From Roseospira visakhapatnamensis (lineage in GTDB: Bacteria > Pseudomonadota > Alphaproteobacteria > Rhodospirillales > Rhodospirillaceae): a stretch of 64,000 bases of DNA. Numbering within the stretch: the first letter of the stretch is position 1; the number at the start of each line of letters is the position of its first letter. The stretch is taken from the NCBI RefSeq assembly GCF_014197915.1, contig NZ_JACIGK010000009.1, positions 62,001 to 126,000 of the forward strand, read 5' to 3'. Position numbers and translations under genes: made by a program. Shown here one piece after another: positions 7,481-16,130 of the stretch. Under the pieces are notes generated by a model. The model searched no databases. It was given only the letters and a program-made list of their open reading frames with translations, and was not told where the DNA came from.

Positions 7481-7912
7481 GGGGCGAACTCCCGTCGGCA
7501 TCATGCGGCCCCGTCCAGTACCGGACCGGGGCGGCACCATACGCCCAAGGCGACCTGAAGGAAATGCCCTTGCCGGATCCCTCCAGGGTCGTCGGGCGAC
7601 CGGCTCCGATGAGCGGCCCGGCACCGGAACGGCGGGTCGTCCCTCACCTCCAGGCCAGCGGTCCCCCATGGCCTCGGCCCCCGAGTCGGGTGTCGCGCGG
7701 GGTATTGCCGGCAATCTCCCCAACAACACGCGCCGCCGTTTGGCAAGGATTCAGCCAACCCCGGCCACACCGAGTATTTTCAAATACAACATGCTAGAAA
7801 ATACCGTCACAATGCCTGCCGAATCGCCTAGGCATGACCTATTCTGTCAAAAGTAAAATTTCACCGATATTACAAGTTTGGCGCGGGTACTTGGAAAGGA
7901 TGAAAGAGCGTC
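7481..7912. other. intergenic region with AT-rich palindromes
   Basis: About 430 bases between the divergent folD and the small HTH gene. Bases 7770-7890 are clearly more AT-rich than the surroundings and contain the inverted repeats listed separately. I recognise no gene. Confidence 0.5.
7774..7804. repeat. nested AT-rich inverted repeats upstream of HTH gene
   Basis: GTATTTTC (7774-7781) and GAAAATAC (7797-7804) are perfect inverted arms 15 bases apart, and GTATTT-TC-AAATAC (7774-7787) is a second palindrome inside. They lie about 110-140 bases before the HTH protein start and could be an operator. Confidence 0.4.
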
Positions 7913-8197
7913 ATGGATCCCCGCATGCTGGATCTGTCCGCCCTGATCGATAGCCACGTGGGCAGCGCCATTGCCCGTCTGCGCATCACGCGCGGATGGC
8001 GGATCGAGGATCTGGCCACGGCATGCGGCCTTGACAGCGCCCGCCTGCGCGCGGTGGAAGCCGGCCAAGAGCATCTGGCCGAGGCCGAGCGGCTGTCCGT
8101 GGCCCGGGTCCTGGGCATCCATCCCGACGGCCTGTACGACGACCTTCTGGACGCGTTGCGGGACGGCCTGTGGCCGTCTTCCCAAGCGCGGCACTGA
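7913..8197 (+). CDS. small XRE-family helix-turn-helix protein
   Basis: A 94-residue protein. Residues about 17-70 form a Cro/C1-type HTH: IARLRITRGWRIEDLATACG, then LDSARLRAVEAGQEHLAEAE, then LSVARVLGIHPDGL. This is the pattern of phage-repressor-like DNA-binding domains (LR...G.....LA...G...... E.G), and there is no second domain. It may repress its own promoter, where AT-rich palindromes are found, or act as a small chromosomal regulator. The ribosome site is weak (GAAAGAGCGTC). It stands convergent with the cold shock gene. Confidence 0.75.
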   Translation: MDPRMLDLSALIDSHVGSAIARLRITRGWRIEDLATACGLDSARLRAVEAGQEHLAEAERLSVARVLGIHPDGLYDDLLDALRDGLWPSSQARH

Positions 8198-8260
8198 CCG
8201 CCGCCCGGTGCCCCCGGCGCGGACCGGCCCCGCCCACCGTCACCGCCTCCGGAAAACGCA

Positions 8261-8304
8261 ACAGGCGCCGCCCCGGGTCCCGAAGGCCCGATGGCGACGC
8301 CTGT
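8261..8304 (-). terminator. terminator of the cold shock gene
   Basis: On the minus strand ACAGGCGTCGCC pairs with GGCGGCGCCTGT (one mismatch), followed by TGCGTTTTCC. It starts about 20 bases beyond the csp stop codon. Confidence 0.6.
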
Positions 8305-8323
8305 GCTCGTCAGATCGGTCGGA

Positions 8324-8533
8324 TCAGACGGCGCGCAGATTCACGGCCGAGGACTTGCCGCGACGGCGATCCACCTCGATCTCGTATTCGACGCGCTGGC
8401 CCTCGTCGAGATGACCCATGCCGGCGCGCTCGACCGCGCTGATATGCACGAACACGTCTGGACCGCCTTCATCGGGGCAGATAAAGCCATAGCCCTTGGT
8501 GCTGTTGAACCACTTCACGGAACCCGTCATCAT
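8324..8533 (-). CDS. cspA: cold shock domain protein
   Basis: A 69-residue single cold-shock-domain protein that binds single-stranded RNA or DNA. It has both nucleic-acid-binding motifs, KGYGFI (RNP1) and VFVHIS (RNP2), within [15 protein letters not shown] and [13 protein letters not shown]. The start ATGATG at 8533 or 8530 follows AAAAAGGAGACATCACG, and either ATG is possible. It has its own terminator and is probably monocistronic. The neighbouring rhlE helicase is another RNA-structure gene on the same strand, which suggests a shared low-temperature role by inference. Confidence 0.92.
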   Translation of the reverse strand: MMTGSVKWFNSTKGYGFICPDEGGPDVFVHISAVERAGMGHLDEGQRVEYEIEVDRRRGKSSAVNLRAV

Positions 8534-8655
8534 CGTGATGTCTCCTTTTTGACTGTTCGGGTTGTTAGCTTGACGCCGCCGTCCCGGGCCTGCCGGGTCT
8601 CGGGTCGGCTGTCATGGGGAAAACGCCGCGGTGCTGGCACCACCCCCGACCGCCC

Positions 8656-10083
8656 TCAGCGGCCAGTACTGGCCAGCATGCGGTTGAGTCCGTCCCGGGT
8701 CCCATCGGCCCCGGGCCTGTCTCGAAGCGCCCGACCGTCGGCGACGGCAGCCGGCCGAGGCCGGCGACGGGGACGCCCGCCGGCGCCTGCGGCGCCGGCC
8801 TCGTCCGGACGGCCGGTCGCGCGGCCCGGACGGGCGGGTTTCGGCGAGGATCCGCGTCCCGGTCCATTCGGGCGACGCGGTCCAGACCGGTCCGCGTGGG
8901 CGGCGGTGCGCGTCCGCGCCGGCGTGGCGGCGGGCGGGGTTTCCACGGCGGACCCATCGGCCCGGATCGTTCGCGCGGCCAGGGTACGGCCGATCAGCGT
9001 CTCGATGTCCCGCAACAGGCTGCGTTCGGTCGGATCGCACAGCGACACGGCGATGCCGTCGCGGCCGGCCCGCGCCGTGCGCCCGATGCGGTGCACGTAG
9101 GATTCCGGCACGTTCGGCAACTCGTAATTGAACACATGCGAGACATCGTCGATATCGATGCCGCGCGCGGCGATGTCGGTGGCCACCAGCACGGCGACCT
9201 TGCCGCCCCGGAACGCGCCCAGGGTGCGTTCCCGCTGGTTCTGGCTCTTGTTGCCATGGATCGCGGCGGCCGACAGCCCGGCCTGTTCCAGGTGCCGGGC
9301 GACCTTGTCCGCGCCCCGCTTGGTGCGGGTGAAGACAATGGCCCGCTCGACGCGGGGGCAGCCCAGCAGGTCCACCAGCACCGCGCGCTTGGCCGCGCCG
9401 TCCACGTGCACCACCGACTGGTCGATGCGCTCGATGGGCTTGGCCGCCGGCGCCACGGCGATCTCGACGGGAGCGTCAAGGAAGTCGCTGGCCAACGCCC
9501 GGATGGGCTTGGGCATGGTCGCGGACAGCAGCGCCGTCTGACGCTGGCGGGGCAGCGCCGCCATGATGCGGCGGATGGCGGGCATGAAGCCCAGATCCAG
9601 CATCTGGTCGGCCTCGTCCAGCACCACGGTGGTGGTGGCGTCCAGGCGCACCGCGTTGGTGGACAGGTGGTCCAGCAGGCGGCCCGGGGTGGCGATGACG
9701 ATGTCCACGCCGGGCGCCAGGGCCTTGATCTGCGGGCCGGGCCGGGCGCCGCCTATGACCACCGCCAACGACGGCCGCATATGGCGGCCATACGTGCGGA
9801 TGCTGTCGGCCACCTGCGCGGCCAGCTCACGCGTGGGCACCACGATCAGCGCGCGACAGGCGCGCGGCTGGGGCCGCCGGCGGTCCCGGGTCAGGGCATG
9901 CAGGGCGGGCAGCACGAAGGACGCGGTCTTGCCGGTGCCCGTCTGGGCGATACCGACGACATCGCGCCCCTGAATCAGGGCGGGAATGACCTGGGATTGG
10001 ATGGGCGTGGGGTGGGTGTATCCTTCGTCCGCAACGGCGCGAAGGAGGGGCTCGGCCAAGCCGAGGTCGTCAAACTGAGTCAA
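8656..10083 (-). CDS. rhlE: DEAD-box ATP-dependent RNA helicase RhlE
   Basis: A 475-residue helicase that unwinds structured RNA and is linked to cold growth and RNA decay. In order it shows the Q motif (FDDLGLAEPLL and PTPIQ), AQTGTGKT (Walker A), PTRELA, TPGRLLD, VLDEADQMLDLGF (DEAD), LLSATMP (SAT), then ARGIDID and HRIGRTAR. The last 100 residues are Arg/Pro/Gly-rich. I place the start at a TTG codon (10083) because the family begins MTQFDDLGL, this TTG is directly before TQFDDLGL, and the open frame upstream has no homologous sequence. It runs against, and is separate from, the formyltransferase gene upstream. Confidence 0.92.
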   Translation of the reverse strand: MTQFDDLGLAEPLLRAVADEGYTHPTPIQSQVIPALIQGRDVVGIAQTGTGKTASFVLPALHALTRDRRRPQPRACRALIVVPTRELAAQVADSIRTYGRHMRPSLAVVIGGARPGPQIKALAPGVDIVIATPGRLLDHLSTNAVRLDATTTVVLDEADQMLDLGFMPAIRRIMAALPRQRQTALLSATMPKPIRALASDFLDAPVEIAVAPAAKPIERIDQSVVHVDGAAKRAVLVDLLGCPRVERAIVFTRTKRGADKVARHLEQAGLSAAAIHGNKSQNQRERTLGAFRGGKVAVLVATDIAARGIDIDDVSHVFNYELPNVPESYVHRIGRTARAGRDGIAVSLCDPTERSLLRDIETLIGRTLAARTIRADGSAVETPPAATPARTRTAAHADRSGPRRPNGPGRGSSPKPARPGRATGRPDEAGAAGAGGRPRRRPRPAAVADGRALRDRPGADGTRDGLNRMLASTGR

Positions 10084-10258
10084 TCGGGAACTTTCACGGG
10101 ACGTCTCAACCGAGGGCGCGAACCGCGCCAAGCCGGGAGACCGGGTGTCGTCGGGGGCGGGCGCGCGGGGGCCGCCAAGGCATCGGAATCCGGGAGGAAT
10201 GGCCCTCCATAAGGTAAGACCACGGGCGCCGATCGCGCTCCAAGCCTCACCCGGACCG

Positions 10259-10298
10259 TGCATCGCCTTCGGCGCTTGCGCCGTCCACGCGCGATGCA
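10259..10298. repeat. nested inverted repeat upstream of rhlE
   Basis: TGCATCGC (10259-10266) and GCGATGCA (10291-10298) enclose GGCGC-TT-GCGCC (10271-10282). The region 10084-10394 holds no gene I can support. This stem-loop would fall in the rhlE leader if transcription starts upstream of it. Confidence 0.45.
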
Positions 10299-10394
10299 TC
10301 GTGGTTCCCATAAGCGCACACATCCGGCCTGGTGGCAAACACTTTCTCGGCGATCCCGCCCCGGCCCGGCGGGCGACGGGCGGGCGCGACCACG

Positions 10395-11108
10395 TCAGCG
10401 CGCCACGCGCCCCCCCCTGACCACGGGCGTGTCCGCCTGCGTCGAGTCCAGCCGGAACCAGCGGCCGAAGCGAGGCAGCCGCAGGGCGTGCCGCGGCCCT
10501 TCGCCCACGGCCCGCAGACGGCGCTGAAACTCGGCCGCGTCCACGTCCTCGGGCAGGCGACACAGGGCCTCGAAGTCCGCCTGCCGCCGCGTCGGCTTCC
10601 GCCAGGGCACGCCCAGGGACGGCAACGGCGCGTCGACGCGCGCCAGGGCCGGCGCGCATTGCCGCAGCAAGTGTGTCACCAGCCGGCGGCTGAGGGTTTC
10701 CAGGCCCAGGCGATCCATGTCCGGCGGAATGTCGATCTCGCTGGTGGCGACGATCGCCCCGGCATCCACGGCCGCCGCCATCTCGTGCAGCGTCGCCCCG
10801 AAGGTGGTGGCCCCCTCGTAGAGCGCGAACACGGCGGGGAACAGGCCCGGATAGGCGGGGGGACCGGGATGCAGGTTGTAGGCGGGTCCGGGGAGCACCG
10901 CCAGCACCCGCGCCGGCACGATCACCGGCGAACACACCGACAGCAGCCGGGCCCGGGGATGCGCGCGCACCGCGCGTTCCAGCGCGCCGCGATCGGCGAC
11001 CGGCACGATGGCAAGACCGGGATCGGCCGCGCGCAGGGGGGCGGCGGCCTCCTGCTGGTCCTCCGGGGGCGCCAGCAGGATGAGGGTGCCATCGGAGCAA
11101 CTCGTCAT
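10395..11108 (-). CDS. formyltransferase family protein
   Basis: A 237-residue protein with the formyltransferase fold of methionyl-tRNA and GAR formyltransferases. The catalytic region reads YNLHPGPPAYPGLFPAVFA (the Asn-x-His pair) and later HEMAAAVDAGAIV, which supplies the catalytic-type Asp in VDAGxI. It is shorter than Fmt (about 310 residues) and lacks the Fmt C-terminal OB domain, so it is not initiator tRNA formyltransferase. The formyl acceptor is unknown. ATG 11108 follows a GAGTTG-poor region and no clear ribosome site. It shares the strand with hemN, about 60 bases away, and may be co-transcribed. Confidence 0.75.
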   Translation of the reverse strand: MTSCSDGTLILLAPPEDQQEAAAPLRAADPGLAIVPVADRGALERAVRAHPRARLLSVCSPVIVPARVLAVLPGPAYNLHPGPPAYPGLFPAVFALYEGATTFGATLHEMAAAVDAGAIVATSEIDIPPDMDRLGLETLSRRLVTHLLRQCAPALARVDAPLPSLGVPWRKPTRRQADFEALCRLPEDVDAAEFQRRLRAVGEGPRHALRLPRFGRWFRLDSTQADTPVVRGGRVAR

Positions 11109-11169
11109 GGGACACGGGCTCCGCTTGGTGCCGTGGCGGCGTGTCGTCCCGGCCCCTCTCCCGTCCGGG

Positions 11170-12522
11170 TCACACCGCCTGGCTATGACGTTTTTCGCCG
11201 ACGTTCAAGTACTGGTCGAACTTGGCGCAGACGGCCCGCACCAGCGGCCGGCCCAGGTCGGTGACCCGCAGCCGGGCGCCGTCGCGGATGACGATGCCGT
11301 CGCTTTCCAGGTCGGCCATGCGGGACAGTTCGGATTCGAAATCGTCGGCCGAGGCGCCATACTCGGCGGCCACGGTCTCCAGGTCCACGCCCAGGTCGCA
11401 CATCAGGCGCTCGATGATGGCCCGGCGCACCTTGTCCTCGTGACTGACGGCCAGGCCCCGGGTGATGGGGGGCGTGCCGGCGCGCACGGTGCGCTTGTAG
11501 GCGCCGATTTCCCCCTGGTTGCCGATGTAGCCCTGCGGCAGCGAGCCGATGCCCGAGGCCCCGAAGGCGATCAGGGCCTCGGCGGTATCGGTGGTGTAGC
11601 CCTGGAAGTTGCGGTGCAGGCTCTGATTGCCGAGCGCCAGCGCCAGTTCGTCATCGGGCGCGGCGAAGTGGTCCAGGCCGACGGTCACATAGCCGTTGTC
11701 CGAGAACCGCTGGGAGCCCTTGAGATACTGGCTCCAGCGTTCGGTGACGCTGGGAAGCGCGTCCTCGGGGATCATCTTCATGTGGCTGCGCATCCACGGC
11801 ACGTGGGCATAGCCGAAGTAGGACACCCGGCGCGGCCGCAGGGCCAGGGCACGGTCGATGGTGCGACAGATGCTCTCGGTGGTCTGATGCGGCAAGCCGT
11901 ACATCAGATCCATGTTGATATCCTCGATGCCGTGCTTGCGAAGCCAGGCGATGACCTGCTCGACCAGTTCGAAGGGCTGGACGCGGTTGACGGCCTTCTG
12001 GACGGTCTCCTCGAAGTCCTGCACGCCGATGCTGGCCCGGGTCACACCCACGTCGGCCATGGCCTTGACGTAATCCTCGGTGGCCGTGCGCGGGTCCATC
12101 TCCACGGCGATCTCGGCGCCGTCCAGCATGGTGAAGCGGTCGCGCAGATGCCGGATCAGGCGGGAAAAGTCCTCGGCCGTCAGGATGGTCGGACTGCCGC
12201 CGCCGAAGTGCATGAACTTGAAGCCCATGCGCGCCGGCAGCAGGCCGGCGATCAGATCGATTTCGGTCAGCAGGGCGTCCAGGTAGTCGGCCACCGGGTC
12301 ATACCGCTTCGCCACCTTGGTGTGGCAGCCGCAGAAGAAGCACATCTCGTCACAGTAGGCGACGTGGGTGTACAGCGACAGCGGCGTCGCCGGGTCCAGT
12401 TCCCCCAGCCAGCGGGCGTAGGTCTCCGATCCCACCGTCGCCGAGAAGTGCGGGGCGGTCGGGTACGAGGTGTATCGTGGCAACCGCAAATCGTACTTGG
12501 CGGCCAGATCCTGTATCGTCAT
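11170..12522 (-). CDS. hemN: oxygen-independent coproporphyrinogen III oxidase
   Basis: A 450-residue radical SAM enzyme that converts coproporphyrinogen III to protoporphyrinogen IX without oxygen, a step shared by haem and bacteriochlorophyll synthesis. The iron-sulfur motif is CDEMCFFCGC (Cys-x3-Cys-x2-Cys-x-Cys, residues 57-66 approximately). HFGGGSPTIL and IGVQDFEETVQKAVNRVQP follow, and the HemN C-terminal domain is complete. Length and the N-terminal YTSYPTAPHF identify true HemN rather than the shorter HemW. In a phototroph it is needed under anoxic conditions. It is divergent from hyi, with a possible promoter at 12604-12634. Confidence 0.95.
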   Translation of the reverse strand: MTIQDLAAKYDLRLPRYTSYPTAPHFSATVGSETYARWLGELDPATPLSLYTHVAYCDEMCFFCGCHTKVAKRYDPVADYLDALLTEIDLIAGLLPARMGFKFMHFGGGSPTILTAEDFSRLIRHLRDRFTMLDGAEIAVEMDPRTATEDYVKAMADVGVTRASIGVQDFEETVQKAVNRVQPFELVEQVIAWLRKHGIEDINMDLMYGLPHQTTESICRTIDRALALRPRRVSYFGYAHVPWMRSHMKMIPEDALPSVTERWSQYLKGSQRFSDNGYVTVGLDHFAAPDDELALALGNQSLHRNFQGYTTDTAEALIAFGASGIGSLPQGYIGNQGEIGAYKRTVRAGTPPITRGLAVSHEDKVRRAIIERLMCDLGVDLETVAAEYGASADDFESELSRMADLESDGIVIRDGARLRVTDLGRPLVRAVCAKFDQYLNVGEKRHSQAV

Positions 12523-12603
12523 GTGCGTCGGTCCATCCTGTTCGTCCGCCCCTTTCCGAACCGTCCTCGACCTGCACGAGAGCGCGCATGCGGTCGCGAC
12601 CAG

Positions 12604-12634
12604 TCTATATTTTCCGTCGGCGCGCTCGCGTCAA
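12604..12634 (-). promoter_or_regulatory. possible sigma-70 type promoter for hemN
   Basis: On the minus strand TTGACG (complement of 12629-12634) is followed by AATATAGA. Depending on the -10 hexamer the spacer is 17 (AATATA) or 19 (TATAGA). This is the only AT-rich patch between hemN and hyi. No convincing FNR box was found there. Confidence 0.35.
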
Positions 12635-12654
12635 CCAGGGAGTCCCAGCCCATC

Positions 12655-13440
12655 ATGCCCCGCTTCGCCGCCAACCTGTCCATGCTGTTCACCGACCTGC
12701 CCTTTCCCGATCGCTTCGCGGCGGCCGCCAAGGCCGGATTCATGGGCGTGGAGATGCACTTCCCCTACCACCTGGCGGCGGAACGCGTCGGTGATCTGGT
12801 GGCCATGAACGGTGTGACCCCGGTGCTGTTCAACACGCCGCCCGGGGACTGGGAGGCGGGCGAGCGCGGCCTGGCGGCGCTGCCGGGACGCGACTCGGAG
12901 TTCCGGGACGGCCTGGAGATCGCGCTGGACTACGCCGACTTTTTGGAGTGCCCGCATCTGCACGTGATGGCCGGCGTGGTGGACGAGGACGACTGGGGGC
13001 CGGCCCTGGACACCTACATGGACAATCTGGCGACGGCCGCCGACATGGCGCGCGACCGTGGGGTCACGATCCTGATCGAGCCCATCAACCCCGTCGACAT
13101 GCCCGGCTACTTCCTCACCCGGCCGGAGGACGCCCTCAGGGTGATCGAGGATCTCGATCGTCCCAACCTGGGCCTTCAGTACAACGTCTATCACGCGCAA
13201 ATGGAACGGGGGGCGCTGACGGACACCCTGGAACAGGCCCTGGCGGTGATCCGGCATGTGCAGATCGCCGGTGTCCCCGGCCGCAACGAACCGGACCAGC
13301 AGGGCGAGATCAACTGGCGCTACATCTTCGACCTGCTGGACGCCCACGGCTACGGCGGTTGGGTGGGCTGCGCGTATCACCCACGCGCCGGCACGCTGCC
13401 GGGCTTGCGCTGGGCCAGGGACTGGGGGATCGGCGGGTAG
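12655..13440 (+). CDS. hyi: hydroxypyruvate isomerase family protein
   Basis: A 261-residue TIM-barrel protein of the Hyi family, which interconverts hydroxypyruvate and tartronate semialdehyde (or the related 2-oxo-tetronate isomerase reaction). Visible motifs are MPRFAANLSMLFTDLPFPDRF at the start (written as MPRFAANLSML and FTDLPFPDRF), GVEMHFPYHL, LIEPINPVDMPGYFL with metal-ligand Glu, LQYNVYHAQM, VQIAGVPGRNEPD, and GEINWRYIF with the second ligand Glu. Length is typical (about 258). The exact substrate cannot be fixed, because OtnI and Hyi are very similar. It stands alone and divergent from hemN. Confidence 0.85.
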   Translation: MPRFAANLSMLFTDLPFPDRFAAAAKAGFMGVEMHFPYHLAAERVGDLVAMNGVTPVLFNTPPGDWEAGERGLAALPGRDSEFRDGLEIALDYADFLECPHLHVMAGVVDEDDWGPALDTYMDNLATAADMARDRGVTILIEPINPVDMPGYFLTRPEDALRVIEDLDRPNLGLQYNVYHAQMERGALTDTLEQALAVIRHVQIAGVPGRNEPDQQGEINWRYIFDLLDAHGYGGWVGCAYHPRAGTLPGLRWARDWGIGG

Positions 13441-13534
13441 ACCCCGCCTCGCGCCGGTGCCAGCGACCGTTGTCCGCGCGCCAGACCTGTGGTGATATGG
13501 TTGCCACACTGGCGACGAAGCACGCAAACACACC

Positions 13535-14539
13535 ATGACTGACCGGGACCCTCCGTCTGGTCCGCGCGCGGAAACCACCGCCGATCATCCCCCCGACAGT
13601 CCGCACGACGCCCTCTTTCGTGCCCTGCTAGCGGACCCACGCGACGCGGGCACGGTGTTGCTTGAGCAGCTTCCGCCCGAGATCACCAGACATCTGTCCG
13701 AGACGCCGCCGCGACTGGTGGACGGCAGCTTCGTGGACCCGGCCTTGCGGGGGACCACCAGCGATCGGCTCTATGCCGTGACCCTGACCGACACGCGCCC
13801 CGCGTTCCTGTACGTCCTGCTGGAGCACAAGAGCCGCCCCGATCCGCGCACGCCGCTTCAAATCCTGGGCTACATGCTGCGCATCTGGGAACGTCATGTC
13901 GGCCGCGACACCGCGAAACTGGCGTGCCTGCCACCCATCCTTCCCCTGGTGCTGTATCACGGACGCGCCCGCTGGCGGGTGCCGACCTCGGTGCTGGACT
14001 GCCTGGACATGGACGACAGCCTGCGGCCCCTCGTCCAGGACCTGCGCTATACGGTCCGGGACCTGGGTCGCATGCCCCCCGAGTCGCTCTCGACGGTTCC
14101 ACACATCCGCGCGGTGTTGATGGCGCTCCGCCTCGGCACGGGAGACGACGCGCCGCTGGAGCGGCTGGTGGAGATCGTCGCCGCCCTCCCCGACGACTCC
14201 CTTCTGGAGCGCCAGGTAGTGCACTATATTGTGCGGGTGATCGGGCGGCTGACGAAGGCGGATTGGCGCCGGGTGGCCGCCCTGGCCAAACCGGACCGGG
14301 AGGACACCATGGTTTCCCTGGCAGCCCAGGAATGGAGGGCCGAGGGGCGGGTCGAGGGACGAGCCGAGGGAACGGTCGAATCGGTCATCATGATTCTGGA
14401 GGCCCGCTTCGGACCTGTCGACCCGCACCTGCGCGCGCACCTCGCCACCCTGACCGTCGAACACCTCCAGCCGCTGGTCGCCCGGGCCGCGACCATCGAC
14501 AGCCCGGACGCCCTGTTCGAGGGTGGGGGCTCGTCTTAA
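13535..14539 (+). CDS. Rpn family recombination-promoting nuclease / transposase_31 protein
   Basis: A 334-residue protein with the PD-(D/E)XK nuclease pattern of the Rpn/transposase_31 (PF04754) family: HDALFRALLADPRDAGTVLLE, given as HDALFRALL and DPRDAGTVLLEQ, then SDRLYAVTL, then VLLEHKSRPDP with the E-x-K catalytic pair, and LQILGYMLRIWERH. The C-terminus has the repeated EGRVEGRAEGTVE tail seen in many Rpn proteins. E. coli RpnA stimulates RecA-independent recombination. These genes spread horizontally and often occur in several copies. No terminal inverted repeats are visible here, so it is not a functional insertion sequence. Confidence 0.85.
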   Translation: MTDRDPPSGPRAETTADHPPDSPHDALFRALLADPRDAGTVLLEQLPPEITRHLSETPPRLVDGSFVDPALRGTTSDRLYAVTLTDTRPAFLYVLLEHKSRPDPRTPLQILGYMLRIWERHVGRDTAKLACLPPILPLVLYHGRARWRVPTSVLDCLDMDDSLRPLVQDLRYTVRDLGRMPPESLSTVPHIRAVLMALRLGTGDDAPLERLVEIVAALPDDSLLERQVVHYIVRVIGRLTKADWRRVAALAKPDREDTMVSLAAQEWRAEGRVEGRAEGTVESVIMILEARFGPVDPHLRAHLATLTVEHLQPLVARAATIDSPDALFEGGGSS

Positions 14540-14554
14540 CCCCCGCGCCCGCGT

Positions 14555-15934
14555 CTATTCCGTATGCTCGAACGAGGGATCGGGCACCGGATCGCGCATG
14601 GTGACGAACTCCTCCGCCGCCGTCGGGTGAATACCGACCGTGGCGTCGAAGTGCGCCTTGGTGGCCCCGGCCTTGATGGCGATGCCGATCCCCTGGATGA
14701 TCTCGGCGGCATCGGCGCCGACCATGTGGGCGCCGACCACCCGGTCGGTCTCGCGCGAGACGATCAGCTTCATCATGGTCTTCTCGTCGCGACCCGACAG
14801 GGTGACCTTCATCGGCCTGAATCTCGACAGGTAGATGTCCACCGGTCCCTGGGCGCGGGCCTGGGCCTCCGTCAGGCCGACGGTGCCCACCGGCGGCTGG
14901 CTGAACACCGCCGAGGGAATGTCCGCGTAGTCCACGCGGGTCGGCGCCGAGCCGAAGGTGGACAGGGCGAACGCCATGCCTTCCTTGATGGCCACGGGCG
15001 TCAGGTTGACCCGGTTGGTGACGTCGCCGATGGCCGCGATGCTGGGCACGGACGAGCGGTTGGCCTGGTCCACCACAACGGCACCATGCGGGTCGAGGGT
15101 GACGCCGGCCTCCGCCAGGCCCAGCCCCTTGGTGTTCGGCGACCGGCCCGTCGCGTACATCACCGCGTCGGTGGTGATGTCCTCGCCGCAGTCGGTGAGC
15201 AGCGACAAGGACCCGTCGGGCTGCTTCTCAATCGAATGCACCTGACACTCCCGACGGACGCGGATGCCCTTCTTCTCCATTTCGGCGGCCAGGGTGTCGC
15301 GCACGTCCTCGTCGAACCCGCGCAGAATCTGGCCGGCGCGGATGATCTCGGTCACCCGGGAGCCGAAGGCGTTGAAGATGCCGGCGAACTCCACGGCGAT
15401 GTAGCCGCCGCCCACCACGACCACGCGGTCGGGACGCGCCGGCAGGTCCAGGGCCTCGTTGGAGGTGATGGCGTGCTCGATGCCCGGGATCGCGGGCAGC
15501 GACGGCCAGCCGCCCACGGCGATCAGGATGTGTTCGGCGGTATGGGGCGTGCCGTCCACCTCGACGGTGTGGGCATCCACCACCCGCCCCCGGCCTTCCA
15601 GCAAGGTGACGCCGGCGTCGCGCAGAAGACGATGATAGACCCCCTCCAACCGCTGCAGTTCCCGGTTCTTGTTGGCGATCAGGGCCGGCCAGTCGTGGCG
15701 CACGCCGTCCACCGTCCAGCCGTAGCCGGTGGCGTCCTCGGCCTCCTCGCTGAAGTGCGCGCCGTAGATCAGCAGTTTCTTGGGCACGCAGCCGCGCATG
15801 ACACAGGTGCCGCCGACGCGGCTGTTCTCGACGATGGCCACGCGGGCGCCGAACTGGCTGGCCGCGACGCGGCTGGCGCGCACGCCACCGGACCCGGCGC
15901 CGATGGTGATGAGGTCGTAATCGTACTGGGCCAT
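14555..15934 (-). CDS. gor: glutathione-disulfide reductase
   Basis: A 459-residue class I pyridine nucleotide-disulfide oxidoreductase that reduces oxidised glutathione with NADPH. Residues 7-15 give the FAD-binding ITIGAGSGG, followed by the redox disulfide in GGTCVMRGCVPKKLL. The NADPH-binding GGGYIAVEFAGIF and later the FAD/central motif IAAIGDVTNRVNLTPVA follow, and the C-terminal HPTAAEEFVTM carries the catalytic His-Glu pair. MRGCVPKK rather than LRGCVPKK is usual in alphaproteobacterial Gor. ATG 15934 gives MAQYDYDLITIG. It is convergent with the Rpn gene, 15 bases apart. Confidence 0.93.
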   Translation of the reverse strand: MAQYDYDLITIGAGSGGVRASRVAASQFGARVAIVENSRVGGTCVMRGCVPKKLLIYGAHFSEEAEDATGYGWTVDGVRHDWPALIANKNRELQRLEGVYHRLLRDAGVTLLEGRGRVVDAHTVEVDGTPHTAEHILIAVGGWPSLPAIPGIEHAITSNEALDLPARPDRVVVVGGGYIAVEFAGIFNAFGSRVTEIIRAGQILRGFDEDVRDTLAAEMEKKGIRVRRECQVHSIEKQPDGSLSLLTDCGEDITTDAVMYATGRSPNTKGLGLAEAGVTLDPHGAVVVDQANRSSVPSIAAIGDVTNRVNLTPVAIKEGMAFALSTFGSAPTRVDYADIPSAVFSQPPVGTVGLTEAQARAQGPVDIYLSRFRPMKVTLSGRDEKTMMKLIVSRETDRVVGAHMVGADAAEIIQGIGIAIKAGATKAHFDATVGIHPTAAEEFVTMRDPVPDPSFEHTE

Positions 15935-16130
15935 GCGCACTTCCTTACCGATCGGGACAACGGGCGCCCGCCGCGCGACCGCGCACGGGGCTCGCCAGGA
16001 TACGCGCCCACGCGGGCGCCCGCACCATCCCGCCCGATGTGGCGCGGGAACGCCCGCGACGCAACCCCGAGAGAGCCGGGAGGGAGCCGGCGCCGTTCGG
16101 CGGACGCGTCACAGTCGTCCACCACTGGCA

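Noticed and set aside
13535-14539. Rpn gene as an active insertion sequence
   Set aside because: No terminal inverted repeats or target duplications are visible around it. Rpn proteins are nucleases carried as single genes.
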